64,000 bases of DNA, from the NCBI GenBank assembly GCA_019426215.1, contig CM033403.1, positions 191,001 through 255,000 of the forward strand. Reading direction: 5' to 3'. The notes under the pieces were generated by a model. It searched no databases and was not told the origin of the DNA. It saw only the letters and a list, made by a program, of their open reading frames with translations. This document shows positions 22,209 to 32,248 of the stretch, one piece after another; position 1 is the first letter of the stretch; each line of letters begins with the position of its first letter. The stretch comes from Buddleja alternifolia (lineage: Eukaryota; Streptophyta; Magnoliopsida; Lamiales; Scrophulariaceae). A program made the translations under genes and the position numbers.

Positions 22209-24332
22209 TGTCAAGACCCAAAACCTCACTTTTCATTAAATCATACATTAGTATAAATACATGCATTGTGGTTGAATAATGATTTTCGTTAATGAGATTT
22301 TATAATTTATTCAATTTCCGCGATTCGTGCTCTAACTATATACTAGCTTTTGTATGTAGAGTAATTTTAATTTCTATATAATATGGGTATAAATTTTAAT
22401 TCTTATATATATAGATAAGTTATATAATTATGTATAGGTAAGATATTTTTTCATAAGAGCTTAGGTGTCATCTTGGAAATGGTTCACCTTTAATCCCCTT
22501 TCAACCTTGGCAAATTAAATAAAGGGAGTTTTTAGTTCTTTTGTGAGGATCTATCTTACCTTCACTCTCACACACACACATCACACCTGAAATTTCCCTC
22601 AAAATCAGCTCTTTAGCTCTCTCAAAAACACAAGAAGTGGAGTAAAGAAATTCAGTTTGAAGGGAGAAGAAAAAAGATACCTAGTTAGGAAGCACCCTCC
22701 TCTCTTATTTCTCTTAAGGTATGGTAGCTAAGTTATATATTGCATATAAATGTTTGCAATAGATTAAAGGTTATATTTTTAGGTGAATTAGAGGCCTGAA
22801 ATTATATGTAAGTTAGCTAAATAAATTGCATGACACCTAGTTTTCAGAATTTCAGATTCTGTAATTAGACGTTAAACCTGTAATTAGGTATGTAAACATG
22901 AGAATTTGATTATGTAAAATTTTCTGGATAAACTAACTTGTATGTGTCGTGAATATCTCTGCAAAATTTCATAAAGATTGGAGTTTTGTGGATTTTTCTA
23001 AAAATCGTTGAATAACACTGCCAGTCTGTTCGGCGGGATTGGCAAAGGCGACTGTTTTGAGCTTATTTGACTGACCTGGATAGCTTGGATTAATCTGAAA
23101 CTTTTACTATACAATTATACATGTGTTTAGAGTATTTTATAAAAATTTCAGGATTTTTCAATAAACAGGGGAGTTTTGAAAAATAGTTGAATATAGGGTG
23201 TCGGTTCTGAAAAAAAATCTGTCGAGACAGCCCTGTTTCGATAATCGAATCGAAGCGGAAGTTAAATATGAAAATATTGTGTCATGTTATTTAATGTATT
23301 ATATCAAGGGTGTTTATGCAATTTGATGCGTTTAATAGGTTGAGATCCCAATAGAGAAGTCGAAAACGCCGACTAGACGAAGACATCTTGACGAGCCACT
23401 ATTTGTGAGTATAATTGGGTGGCTTGATGATTGACTCATCCTTTACTTTGATTGATAGTTCTAATTGCATCCTTTATTTGTCTAATTTTGTTGATTCTTA
23501 TGGTGTTGTGAACGTGGTTATATGATAATTGAATGATGGAAATGCATATGGTGAATAAAATTCATTGTGTAATAAACATGAACATGGTGGAAATGTTGCT
23601 GATGATTTGTTGATGAAAATGAGATATATGATATGAAAATGAATTCATTTGAGATAAGAGGCTCTGTTATGGCTGCTATTAACCTTGAGCCATGTGTTAA
23701 AGAATTTCCAGTAAAACTGGACCACAAAGTACCGTACGGCCACCCGAGTTCACTGAACTCCCATGTGTTATATGAATTACAGAGTGCCATGGCCATTTTC
23801 GTGATCATGATCTACTCTTGGTTCTAGCAAGCCATTAACAGTAAAATAAAATGACTAAGCACGTGCATCAAGTGTTTCTGAATGATATGAATGGAATGTT
23901 ATGATATAAATGACTTCACATGAGTGATTGGATGCTATTTTTGTGTGTGCTTATAGGATGCCAATTATTCTCGTAATTGATTATACTTGCTGAGTTTGCG
24001 ACTCACCAACCGCAATATTTTCTTTCAGTGCTGTAGATAGAGTCGATCCGTGAAGCTGTGTACATAAAGCTGAAGCATGGATCAAAGGTCGGCTGGCTGG
24101 TTTTCAAGTCCTTCTCCCTCAGCTCATCATTTGCGTATCATATAAGGCTTCTTTTGATCTCTTGTAAAGTATAATGCCTAGATGTGTGTATATTGTTTTC
24201 TTTTTATGTTCATGTGGGAGGCTTGTGCAACTAGTGAAGTGAATGCTTCCACTTGTAAATGATGTTCGAATGGGTAACCTATAGATGTATGCTATATATT
24301 GGTATCTATGTGTATCGTGTAAGGGTGTTACA
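22209..24332 (+). repeat. Solo LTR (2124 bp) in Gypsy-1 gag, with target duplication
   Basis: Starts TGTCAAGACCCAAAACC and ends GGGTGTTACA, flanked by a perfect 5-bp duplication cctcc (22204-22208 and 24333-24337). The ends resemble gypsy LTRs, and no coding region is inside, so a solo LTR is the simplest reading. Orientation is not certain. It belongs to a family not otherwise present in the window. Confidence 0.8.
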
Positions 24333-25931
24333 CCTCCAATGCGATTGAAAAACCTAAATGTCCTAACTATGGGATGAATCATTTTGGTAAATGCCGAATG
24401 GGTTCCAACAGTAGTTTCAAATGTAAGAAGCCTGGACATTTTGCAAAGAATTGCCCAACCCTCCAGAATAGAGTGCATGGGAGAGTTTATTCAATGACAA
24501 ATGAGCAAGCTGAGGCAGATCCCTCAGTCATTTCAAGTACTATTTTGATTTCGGGTATGCCTGCATTTGCATTGATAGATCCAGGTTTTACACATTCATT
24601 CATATCGAATGCATTTGTGAGAAAATTGGGTATTACTCCAGATTTTTTAAATATAAGATATAGCGTGACAATTCCATCGGGGCAAAAAATGGATTCAAGT
24701 CATGTATTGAGGGCTTGTTCTATTCAGATTGGTAGCCGAACACTATTTACTGATCTTATTGTTCTACCAATTTCAAATTTTAAGGTTATTTTGGGTATGG
24801 ATTGACTTACCAAATATCATGCCACCAGAGATTGTAATAAGAAAGTCGTGATCTTTCAGCCACCTGGGAAAGAACAATTTATGTTTAGCGGCACTTCAGG
24901 CTCATTTTCCTTACCAATTATATCGGCATTGAAGGCCCAAAAGATGTTGAACAAAGGTTGTGTTGGATATTTGGCAAGTGTGGTGGACAATTCAATTGAG
25001 ACACATTTAAAGTCTGAAAATGTGGAAGTGGTTAGAAAATTCCTAGAAGGATTTCTAGATGATTTAACAGGACTACCACCAGATCGAGAGGTTGAATTTG
25101 TGATTGATGTTGTGCCAGGAACTTTCCCTATTTCTAAAGCACCATATAGAATGGCACCAATAGAGTTAAAAGAGTTAAAAGTGCAACAACAGGATTTTCT
25201 TGCTAAGGGTTTCATTCGCCCTAGTTATTGTCCTTGGGGAGCTCCAGTGTTGCTTGTTAAAAAGAAAGATGGAACCTTGCGGTTAAGTATTGATTACAGA
25301 GAATTAAATAAAATAACAATAAAAAATAAGTATTCCCTTCCCGGAATAGATGACTTGTTTGATCAATTGCAAGGTGCATCGGTGTTTTCTAAGATTGATT
25401 TGCGTTCTGGTTATCATCAACTAAAAATTAAAGAGGAAGATATACAGAAACTGCATTTCGAACAAGGTATGGCCATTATGAGTTTTTATGACTGTGTGAT
25501 TAACTATCATTCGGGTAAAGCAAATTTGGTAGCTGATGCGCTGAATAGAAAGTCCATGTCTTCTCTCCTTATCACACAGAAGCCATTATTACTTGATTTG
25601 CAGAAATTGAAACTTGAAATGTGCCTCAAGGGAAGGTATGCTTTTTGTCAGCTCTGATGTTGAAGTCTATACTTCGTGATAAAATCATTGAAACTCAGAA
25701 AGGTGATGTGTATTTATTTGAGATAAAGAAAAAGATGAATGAAGGAAAAAGGATAGAATTTTCAATTTCTGATTAGGGAGTTATGCAATATAATGGGAGG
25801 TTATGTGTGCCATCTGATCAAGCCATCAAGGAAGATATTCTAAAAGAAGCTCATACTAGTCCTTATTCAGTACACCCCGGTAGCACAAAGATGCATGAGG
25901 ACTTACAACAACATTATTGGTGGATTGGTAT
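24333..25931 (+). pseudogene. pol: Gypsy-1 Gag end, protease and RT, RNase H remnant, integrase start
   Basis: A zinc knuckle FKCKKPGHFAKNC (first Cys replaced by Phe-Lys context) near 24418 is followed by protease ALIDPGFTHSF near 24570 (family usually DSG/DTG). A TGG to TGA stop ends that ORF at 24803-24805. RT begins about 25060 ([38 protein letters not shown]) and then jumps near 25485 to the end of RNase H ([18 protein letters not shown]). The polymerase catalytic block (xxDD) and most of RNase H are deleted, yet the frame is kept. After further stops (one at about 25774) the integrase zinc region appears ([12 protein letters not shown]) and is interrupted by CACTA-A at 25932. Confidence 0.82.
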
Positions 25932-26006
25932 CACTACTACAAAAAGAGCCTATTACAGTGCCCCAATTACAGCGGATTTTTGAAAAACCGCTGAACGGAG
26001 GGGGCT

Positions 26007-26325
26007 ATTATAGCGGTTCGTGAAAGAACCGCTGTAATAGGTAAAACGCGGCACCTATTACAGCGGTTCTTTCACGAACCGCTGTAATAGGTGCCAGGCC
26101 TATTACAGCGGTTCTTTCATGAACTGCTGTAATAGGCGCCAGGCCTATTACAGCGGTTCAGTAGTGAACCGCTGTACTATACGGCCTATTACAGCGGTTC
26201 TGTAGAGAACCGCTATAATAGGCCCTTTTACAGCGGTTCTCTACTGAACCGCTGTAAAAGGGCACCAAAAAAAAATTGAAAATGGCCTATTACAGCGGTT
26301 CTTATAAGAACCGCTGTAATAGGCC
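26007..26325. repeat. Tandem hairpin array in CACTA-A
   Basis: Seven successive near-perfect hairpins, each with arms of about 15-18 bp of the type CCTATTACAGCGGTTC and its complement, separated by loops of only about 4-6 bases. Loop bases differ between units (gtgaaa, tttcac, tttcat, agtag, tgtaga). Similar units are at 27478-27670, throughout the ends of CACTA-B, and in CACTA-C. Subterminal repeats in CACTA elements usually bind transposase. Confidence 0.85.
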
Positions 26326-26354
26326 TTACCGAAAAAAATTTAAATTTTTTTTAT

Positions 26355-26600
26355 CTTCCCGCTTCTCTCTCTCTCACCCACAAAATTTAAAATCTATTTC
26401 AGCTTCTCTCTCTCACTACTCTCGATCTCTCTCTCTCTCTCTCTCTCTCTCGATCCCTCCCCCTCCAAAAGCTCGGGACCACCTCCACCACCACCGCCAC
26501 ATACCGGCGCCGCCGCCACCGCCACATACCGCCGCTGCCACCACCACCACCACCGCTACATATCGGCGCCACTGCCACCACCACCACGATCGTAAGCTTC
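26355..26600 (+). other. CT-rich and CCN-rich block resembling a captured gene leader
   Basis: A run of (CT) repeats (about 26421-26452) is followed by CCACCACCGCC-type repeats and then cgatcgtaagcttctt, which looks like an exon end with a splice donor. CACTA-B has the same arrangement at 28020-28205. Such blocks are typical of plant 5' leaders and may be a captured host fragment; no protein could be recognised. Confidence 0.4.
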
Positions 26601-26629
26601 TTTTCTTTCTCTCTCTTTCCCTCTCTCTA

Positions 26630-27115
26630 TATATATGTATATGTGTGAGTGTATGTATATTTGTGTATGTGTAGGTGTATTTATTTTGTGTATATGTGGG
26701 TGTATATATATATTTGTGTATGTGTGGATGGGTGTGTGTATATGTGGGTGTATATGTATATTTGTGTATGTGTGGATTGGTATGTGTATATTTGTGTATA
26801 TGTTGATGGGTGTATGTATATTTGTGTATGTGTGAATGGGTTTGTGTATATTTGTGTATATGTTGATGGGTGTATGTATATTTGTGTATATGTTGATGGG
26901 CATATGTATATTTGTGTATATGTGGGTGTATGTATATTTGTGTATATGTTGATGGGCGTATGTATATTTGTGTATATGTGGGTGTATGTATATTTGTGTA
27001 AATGTGGGTATATGTATATTTGTGTATGTGTGGATAGGTGTATGTATATTTGTGTATATGTTGATGGGTGTATGTATATTTGTGTATGTGTGGGTGTACG
27101 TATCTTTGTGTATTT
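26630..27115. repeat. GTATATTTGTGTATATG minisatellite in CACTA-A
   Basis: Imperfect tandem array of units based on gtatatttgtgtatatgttgatgg or shorter, in steps that keep several frames open. The ORFs across it (for example 26649-27158) encode only repeats of Cys, Tyr, Ile and Val and are by-products of the array. Confidence 0.85.
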
Positions 27116-27146
27116 ACGAAAATATTTCTCGGTTGAAATTTTTGCA

Positions 27147-27435
27147 GTGTCGGAATGATACAAAATTTGTACGGTCATAGAGAAACGGTATTCTGAACAA
27201 AACGCATGATAACATCATGCGATCTTGTGATTTTAGCCATCTGAGATCGTTTCAGGCCTCAAATTTGTGTTTGATTAAGAAATTAAGGTATTTTTGTAAT
27301 AAAACGCATATTTGAGGCCTTAAACGATCTCAGATGGCTAAAATCACGAGAGCACAAAGCTTAGACTTGCGTTTTGTTCGGAATGTCGTTTTGCTATGAC
27401 TGTGCGAATTTCGTGTCATTCCGACACGATAAAAT
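27147..27435. repeat. About 285-bp foldback in CACTA-A
   Basis: The left arm begins tgtcggaatgatac and the right arm ends gtgtcattccgacac; the arms pair over about 120 bases around a spacer (taattaaggtatttttgtaata). The arms include ggcctcaaatttg and its complement. CACTA-B repeats it at 28553-28832 and CACTA-C keeps one arm (56985-57105). Confidence 0.85.
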
Positions 27436-28229
27436 TATAAACGAGAAAATAATAAAAAAATAAATAAAAACTACCTATTACAGCGGTTTTGGAAATAACC
27501 GCTGTAATAGCCCGGGAAAATTTTTTTTTAAAAAAAAATAAAATTTTTTACAGTGGTTTTTTCTTATAAACGCTGTAATAGGGTATACCTATTACTGTAA
27601 TTGGCCTTAACCAATTACAGCGGTACCTGTTAAAGCGGTTAAAACCGCTGTAATTGGCCAAAAAAACCGTTGTAATAGACTATTTCTGTAGTAGTCACTA
27701 CTACAAAAAGATCCTATTACAGCGTCCCAATTACAGCGGTTTTTCAAAAAACCGCTGAACGGAGGGGGCTATTACAGCGGTTCGTGAAAGAACCGCTGTA
27801 ATAGGTAATACGCGGCACCTATTACAGCGGTTCTTTCATGAACCGCTATAATAGGTGTCAGGTCTATTACAGCGGTTCACTACTGAACCGCTGTAAAAGG
27901 CGGCTAAAAAAAAATAAAAAAATTTAAACCTATTACAGGGGTTTTTAAAAAAACCGCTGTAATAAGGTATACCTATTACAGGGGTTTTTACATGTACGAA
28001 AAAAATTGAAATATTTTTATCTTCCCGCTTCTCTCTCCCACTCTCAAAATTTAAAACCCATTTCAGCTTCTCTCTCTCTCTATTCTCGGTCTCTCTCTCT
28101 CTCTCGATCCCCCCCTCCCCAAAAAAGCTCGACATCACCACCACTTACCGGCGCCACCGCCACCACCGCTTACCGCCGCCGCCGCCACGACGATAGTAAG
28201 CTTCTTCTCTTTCTCTCTTCTTCCCTCTA

Positions 28230-28510
28230 TATATATATATCTATATTTGTATATGTGTATATGTGTGGGTGTATGTATATTTGTGTATGTGTGGGTGTAT
28301 TTATTTTGTGTATATGTGTATATTTGTGTATGTCCGGGTGTATGTATATTTGTGTATATGTGGATGGGTTTGTGTATATTGCGTATATGTTGATGGGTGT
28401 ATGTATATTTGTGTATATGTGGATGGGTGTATGTATATTTGTGTATATGTTCATGGGTGTATGTATATTTGTGTATGTGTGGATGGGTGTATGTATATTT
28501 GTGTATGTAA
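28230..28510. repeat. Minisatellite in CACTA-B
   Basis: Same TATATTTGTGTATATG-type tandem repeat as in CACTA-A, with fewer units. ORFs across it are repeat by-products. Confidence 0.8.
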
Positions 28511-28552
28511 ATTTGTGTATTTACGAAAATATTTCTCGGTTGAAATTTTGCA

Positions 28553-28832
28553 GTATTGAAATGACTCGAAATTCGTATAGTCATAGCGAAACGGTATTCT
28601 AAACAAAACACATGACATTTTCATGCGATCTCGGAATTTTAGCCATTTGAGATCGTTTAAGGCCTCAAATTTGCGTTTTATTACGAAAATAGGGTATTTT
28701 TGTAATAAAACGCACATTTGAGGCCTTAAACGATCTAAAATGGCTAAAATCACGAGAGCACAAGGCTTTGCCTTGCGTTTTGTTCGGAATGCCGTTTCGT
28801 CATGACCGTGCGAATTTCGTATCATTCCGACA
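28553..28832. repeat. Foldback in CACTA-B
   Basis: Inverted repeat homologous to the one in CACTA-A: arms ggcctcaaatttgcg and cgcacatttgaggcc surround a spacer with gggtatttttgtaata. The outer part of the left arm has diverged slightly. Confidence 0.82.
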
Positions 28833-29138
28833 CGGTCAAATTTTTTTTAAAACCGCTGTAATAGGCCCCGGAAAAATATTTCCAAAACCGCTGTAATAGG
28901 CCCCGGAAAAATATATATATATATATTTTTTAATAGCGGTTATTTGTATAACCGCTGTAATAGGGTATACCTATTACAGCGGTTATAAAAATAACCGCTG
29001 TAATAGGTGCCTATTACAGCGGTTTTTAACCGCTGTAATTGGCCTGAACCAATTACAGCGGCACCTATTACAGCGGTTAAAACCGCTGTAATTGGCCAAA
29101 AAAAACCGCTTTAATAGGTCATTTCTGTAGTAGTGAGT

Positions 29139-30344
29139 GTATGAAGAAAGATATAGCAACATTTGTAGCAGAGTGTTTAACTTATCAACAGGTTAAGGTT
29201 GAACATCAAAGACCACCGGGTTTATTAAAGCCTCTACCAATCCCAAAGTGGAAGTGGGAGCATATTACTATAGATTTTGTGCTTGGATTGCCTAAGACTC
29301 ATAAGGCATACAACTCCATATGGGTGATTGTCGATAGATTAACAAAATCAGCTCATTTTCTTGCAGTAAGGTCGACATTTAATATGGATCAATATGCTCA
29401 GCAGTACATTAAAGAAATAGTCATATTGGATGGAGTGCCAGTTTCTATAGTATCCGACAGGGATCCTAAATTCACTTCTACATTCTTGAAGAGTTTGCAC
29501 AATGCCATGGGAATAAAGCTTGGATTCAGTAAAACATTTCATCCACAGAGCGATGGGTAATCTGAAAGGGTTATACAAATACTTGAGGATATGCTAAGAG
29601 CGTGCACGCTGGATTTCTAAGGAAGCTGGGATGTGAAATTACCATTCGTAGAATTCACCTACAACAGCAACTACCAATCTACCATTGGAATGGCACCGTA
29701 TGAAGCATTATATGGAAGAAAATGCAGATTTCCAATTCATTGGGATGAAGTTGGAGAAAGAAGACTACTTGGTCTAGAATTGGTACAACTAACAACAACG
29801 GTTGTGAAAAAGATACGTGAAAGAATGAAAATGGCACAGAGTAGGCAGAAAAGTTATGCAGACATATAGAGAAGGGATTTGGAATTTTCTATTGGAGATC
29901 ATGTGTTCCTGAAAGTGGCCCTAATGAAAGAAATCATGAGATTTGGGAAGAAAGAAAAACTGAGCCCAAGGTATGTTGGTCCGTTTGAAATTTTTGAAAG
30001 AGTTGGAGTTAGAGCTTACAGAGTGGCCTTACCTCATTCATTAACCGGTGTTCATAATGTGTTCCATGCTGAAGACATACATTTCAAATCCTTCTCATGT
30101 GCTAAGTTACGAGTCATTGGTGCTATCTCCAAATTTAGTTTCTGAAGAGAGACCAGTGCAAATCCTTGATCAGAAGGTGAAACAATTGAGAAACAAAAGT
30201 ATTAATCTGGTAAAGGTTTTGTGAAAAAATCTTGCGGTAGAAGAAGCTACATGTGAACAGGAAGAAGAAATGCGGAACAAGTACCCAGAACTATTTTGGT
30301 ATGTCAAATTTCGAGGACGAAATTTTTTCGAAGGAGGTTATGAT
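29139..30344 (+). pseudogene. pol: Gypsy-1 integrase core and chromodomain
   Basis: Continues from 25931 after the CACTA insertion. Integrase core with catalytic D (TIDFVLGLP), D (SDRDPKF) and E (SERVIQ); a CAA to TAA stop at 29559-29561 falls just before SERVIQ and another (DF*GSW) near 29620. Then comes the C-terminal GPFEIFERV block (about 29980). The expected VSILKKY segment is altered and frame-shifted near 30070. A chromodomain-like stretch (QILDQKVKQLRNKSINLVKVL) ends in TGA at 30222-30224 where a Trp is expected. The coding tail runs to the purine-rich tract gaaggagg next to the LTR. Confidence 0.82.
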
Positions 30345-30412
30345 TGTAATGACCAATCATCTCTCATGCGGCCAACAATAAGCATGTCATATAGTTAGCA
30401 TTTATTATTGAC

Positions 30413-30420
30413 TATAAATA
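30413..30420 (+). promoter_or_regulatory. TATA box of the Gypsy-1 LTR
   Basis: TATAAATA about 70 bp into the LTR; the Gypsy-2 LTR has TATAAATG at the matching place (35970-35977). The position is unusually close to the LTR start. Confidence 0.5.
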
Positions 30421-30572
30421 GCATGATTGCACGAATATGATTACTTTCTAATTATATGATAACTCCATTTAAGGTACATTTTTGCTAACATTTATCACTA
30501 GTTAAGCAGGCATGACATCTAAGCAAACACGACGTCTAGCATTTATCGCTAGTTGAACAAAAAAAAATAATT

Positions 30573-30652
30573 GTCGTGCTTCCCAGGTGGTCACCCATCT
30601 CAAGATTGCTCCCGTCTAAGCACACTTAACTTTAGAGTTTTGATCGAATTTG
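30573..30652 (-). pseudogene. 5S rRNA-like segment in the Gypsy-1 LTR
   Basis: On the minus strand this region aligns without gaps, by eye, to the second half of plant 5S rRNA, keeping agttaag.gtgctt (box A region) and gatgggtgacc.cctgggaag (box C region). The 5' half of 5S is not recognisable. The same segment is in the Gypsy-2 LTR (36131-36208). It may be a captured 5S fragment and could provide RNA polymerase III promoter boxes, antisense to the element. Confidence 0.7.
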
Positions 30653-31510
30653 GTACACGAAAGCTTCCCACTAGTCACCGAGTCAATATATCTCATGGCC
30701 TATGTGGTACTTACGCGTCATTTATATGTCATGATGAATGGAAATATGAGACACATAGAAAATATAAGACACTAACGTATAACACATATTAAGCTAGCAG
30801 CTGAAAATAATTCATTGAATAAAATAATAATATTTTCAACAAAACTTCACCATGAAGTTGCTAAATCGACCTAACCTTTATTAAAGGGTTTTCTAGACAA
30901 AAAATGGAAGGGAAAACGTATGAAAAAGAAAGAAAAAGAAAAAAAAGAGATGAAAAATTCAAGGAAAAATAGGAAAGGAAGAGTAATAGACAAAGGGAGC
31001 TAGACAAATCGACGTACCTGTTACAAGTAAGTCTTTTACCGATTGTTTCTTCAATTTAATCGGTGAATTTGGAATAATTATAGAAGATTGTATTTAGGTA
31101 TGTTATATTCCCTTTCTACAGGTTATTGTACATCTAAAATTAGGAAGTATCATTAGCTAGCTTCGGTAGCGTCACCTTTTCTAATTCGTTGCAAAGGATT
31201 TAAGGTAAGTTGAAGTGTTCGTTTTCTGCTTCATAAGGACCATATTATGCATGTTTATGATGTTTTAAGATAATTGTTTGGAAATGAATGTTATTACTTG
31301 CCTATTGTGTAAAGTGTTGAGGTATATATGTTTATGATGTTTTAACATGATTTCTTGGGAATGAATGTTATTTCTTGTTTATTGTGTATATATGATTATG
31401 ATGCACAATGTTGATGCACACGTAAAGAAAATGATTTGAAAGAGGGAGGTATGGTATTTGATTGATGGTCAGTAGGCATGGGACGCGGGTGGGACCGGCG
31501 GACCCAAAAG

Positions 31511-31618
31511 ACTGGTGGTGAATACCTTGAGGTGTAAAAACCAAGATAGATAAAGCCACGATGTACTGGTGGTGAATACCTTTAGGTGTAAAAGCCAAGA
31601 TAGATAAAGATATGATAT
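31511..31618 (+). repeat. 54-bp tandem duplication in the Gypsy-1 LTR
   Basis: Two units starting actggtggtgaatacc at 31511 and 31565. The Gypsy-2 LTR has the same duplication with the same period, so it predates both insertions. Confidence 0.8.
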
Positions 31619-32248
31619 ATGAGAAAGCTAGCGGTTAATATCATAGGGCTGAAAGGTCGGTTATGAGAACCCCAGGATGCGTCTTTCATTGGTCAATTAT
31701 TATGAATAGGTTCCAAAAATCGACACCTATCACTATCAGTCGAATACCACACTGCGAGGGTACCCAAAAGGAAAGGATAAAAAGGAAAAAGAAAATTTTT
31801 AACTGAACTATACATTATTGACTGTCGTACGTGATATGTGAAACGTTGCTTTTAAAAATATGATCTTCTTCTTATCGAGCCATTAGCCCATTAGGTTCTT
31901 ATAATGCAGGTGATGATCATGTTAATATGTGAAGGTTGCCCAAGTCTCCAGATTGGTCAGACAGAGCTATGTTCATATGCCATGCTTCGAGCACTTTTGT
32001 TCTCTGATGTTGATTTGTATAACCGCTCTGTTATGGTTTTGTAAACATAAGTATGTTAATATAGGGATGAAGATACTGGGTTTGATGTATATAAAAAAAA
32101 TGATTTGCTTTTATTTCTAAAAGGATATATTCTATTATTTTAGAAAACCATAATATTTCTAAGGAAGAAAATAGGTCATCGCCCTTGGCCTGATCGTGTG
32201 GTTTATCTGAGTTACATGTAAGGTCAGGTCTGGGTGTGTGACAGTTGT

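Larger units (their letters stand above)
27696..29134. mobile_element. CACTA-B: related CACTA element (1439 bp) nested in CACTA-A
   Basis: Starts CACTACTACAAAAAG and ends CTGTAGTAGTG, flanked by agt on both sides (27693-27695, 29135-29137). The internal plan copies CACTA-A: hairpins, CT/CCN block (28020-28205), minisatellite (28230-28510), foldback (28553-28832), hairpins. No transposase gene. Confidence 0.88.
25932..29138. mobile_element. CACTA-A: non-autonomous CACTA transposon, interrupted by CACTA-B
   Basis: The left end CACTACTACAAAAAG and the right end TTTCTGTAGTAGT plus a final G (29138) are inverted repeats. The 3-bp duplication tat (25929-25931 and 29139-29141) and CACTA termini define En/Spm (CACTA). 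CACTA-B sits 1 bp inside the right end, creating agt at 27693-27695 and 29135-29137. Without CACTA-B it is about 1765 bp. It contains a hairpin array, a CT/CCN-rich block, a minisatellite and a foldback, but no transposase. It interrupts Gypsy-1 integrase exactly between HYWWIG and MKKDIATF. Confidence 0.88.
21203..32243 (+). mobile_element. Gypsy-1: chromovirus-type Ty3/gypsy element lacking its 5' LTR
   Basis: Order: primer site, gag, protease, RT, RNase H remnant, integrase, chromodomain, 3' LTR. Integrase after RNase H identifies Ty3/gypsy; a chromodomain-like C-terminus and motifs such as HYWW and WEHITIDFVLGLP point to the Tekay/Del chromoviruses. It is interrupted by a solo LTR (22209-24332) and by CACTA elements (25932-29138), and lost about 0.8 kb of RT/RNase H near 25485. 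Confidence 0.88.
30345..32243 (+). repeat. Gypsy-1 3' LTR (1899 bp)
   Basis: Starts TGTAATGACCAATC after the purine-rich end of pol and ends GGGTGTGTGACA. The same ends occur in the Gypsy-2 LTR (35902 and 47561). It contains a TATA box (30413-30420), an antisense 5S-rRNA-like segment (30573-30652), a purine-rich stretch (30905-30990) and a 54-bp tandem duplication (31511-31618). Confidence 0.88.

Noticed and set aside
26276..26674. His/Thr/Pro-rich ORF across the CT and CCN repeats
   Set aside because: Low-complexity translation of simple repeats; no conserved protein.
28006..28602. 198-aa ORF in CACTA-B
   Set aside because: Runs through CT repeats and minisatellite; parallels the repeat-only ORF of CACTA-A.
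25932..29138. One long tandem-duplicated MITE instead of two CACTA elements
   Set aside because: The agt and tat duplications separate two insertions precisely.
30571..30792. 73-aa plus-strand ORF in the Gypsy-1 LTR
   Set aside because: It is the complement of the 5S-like segment, not a protein gene.
31511..31618. Direct repeats as a possible CRISPR array
   Set aside because: Only two 54-bp units without spacers, in a plant LTR.
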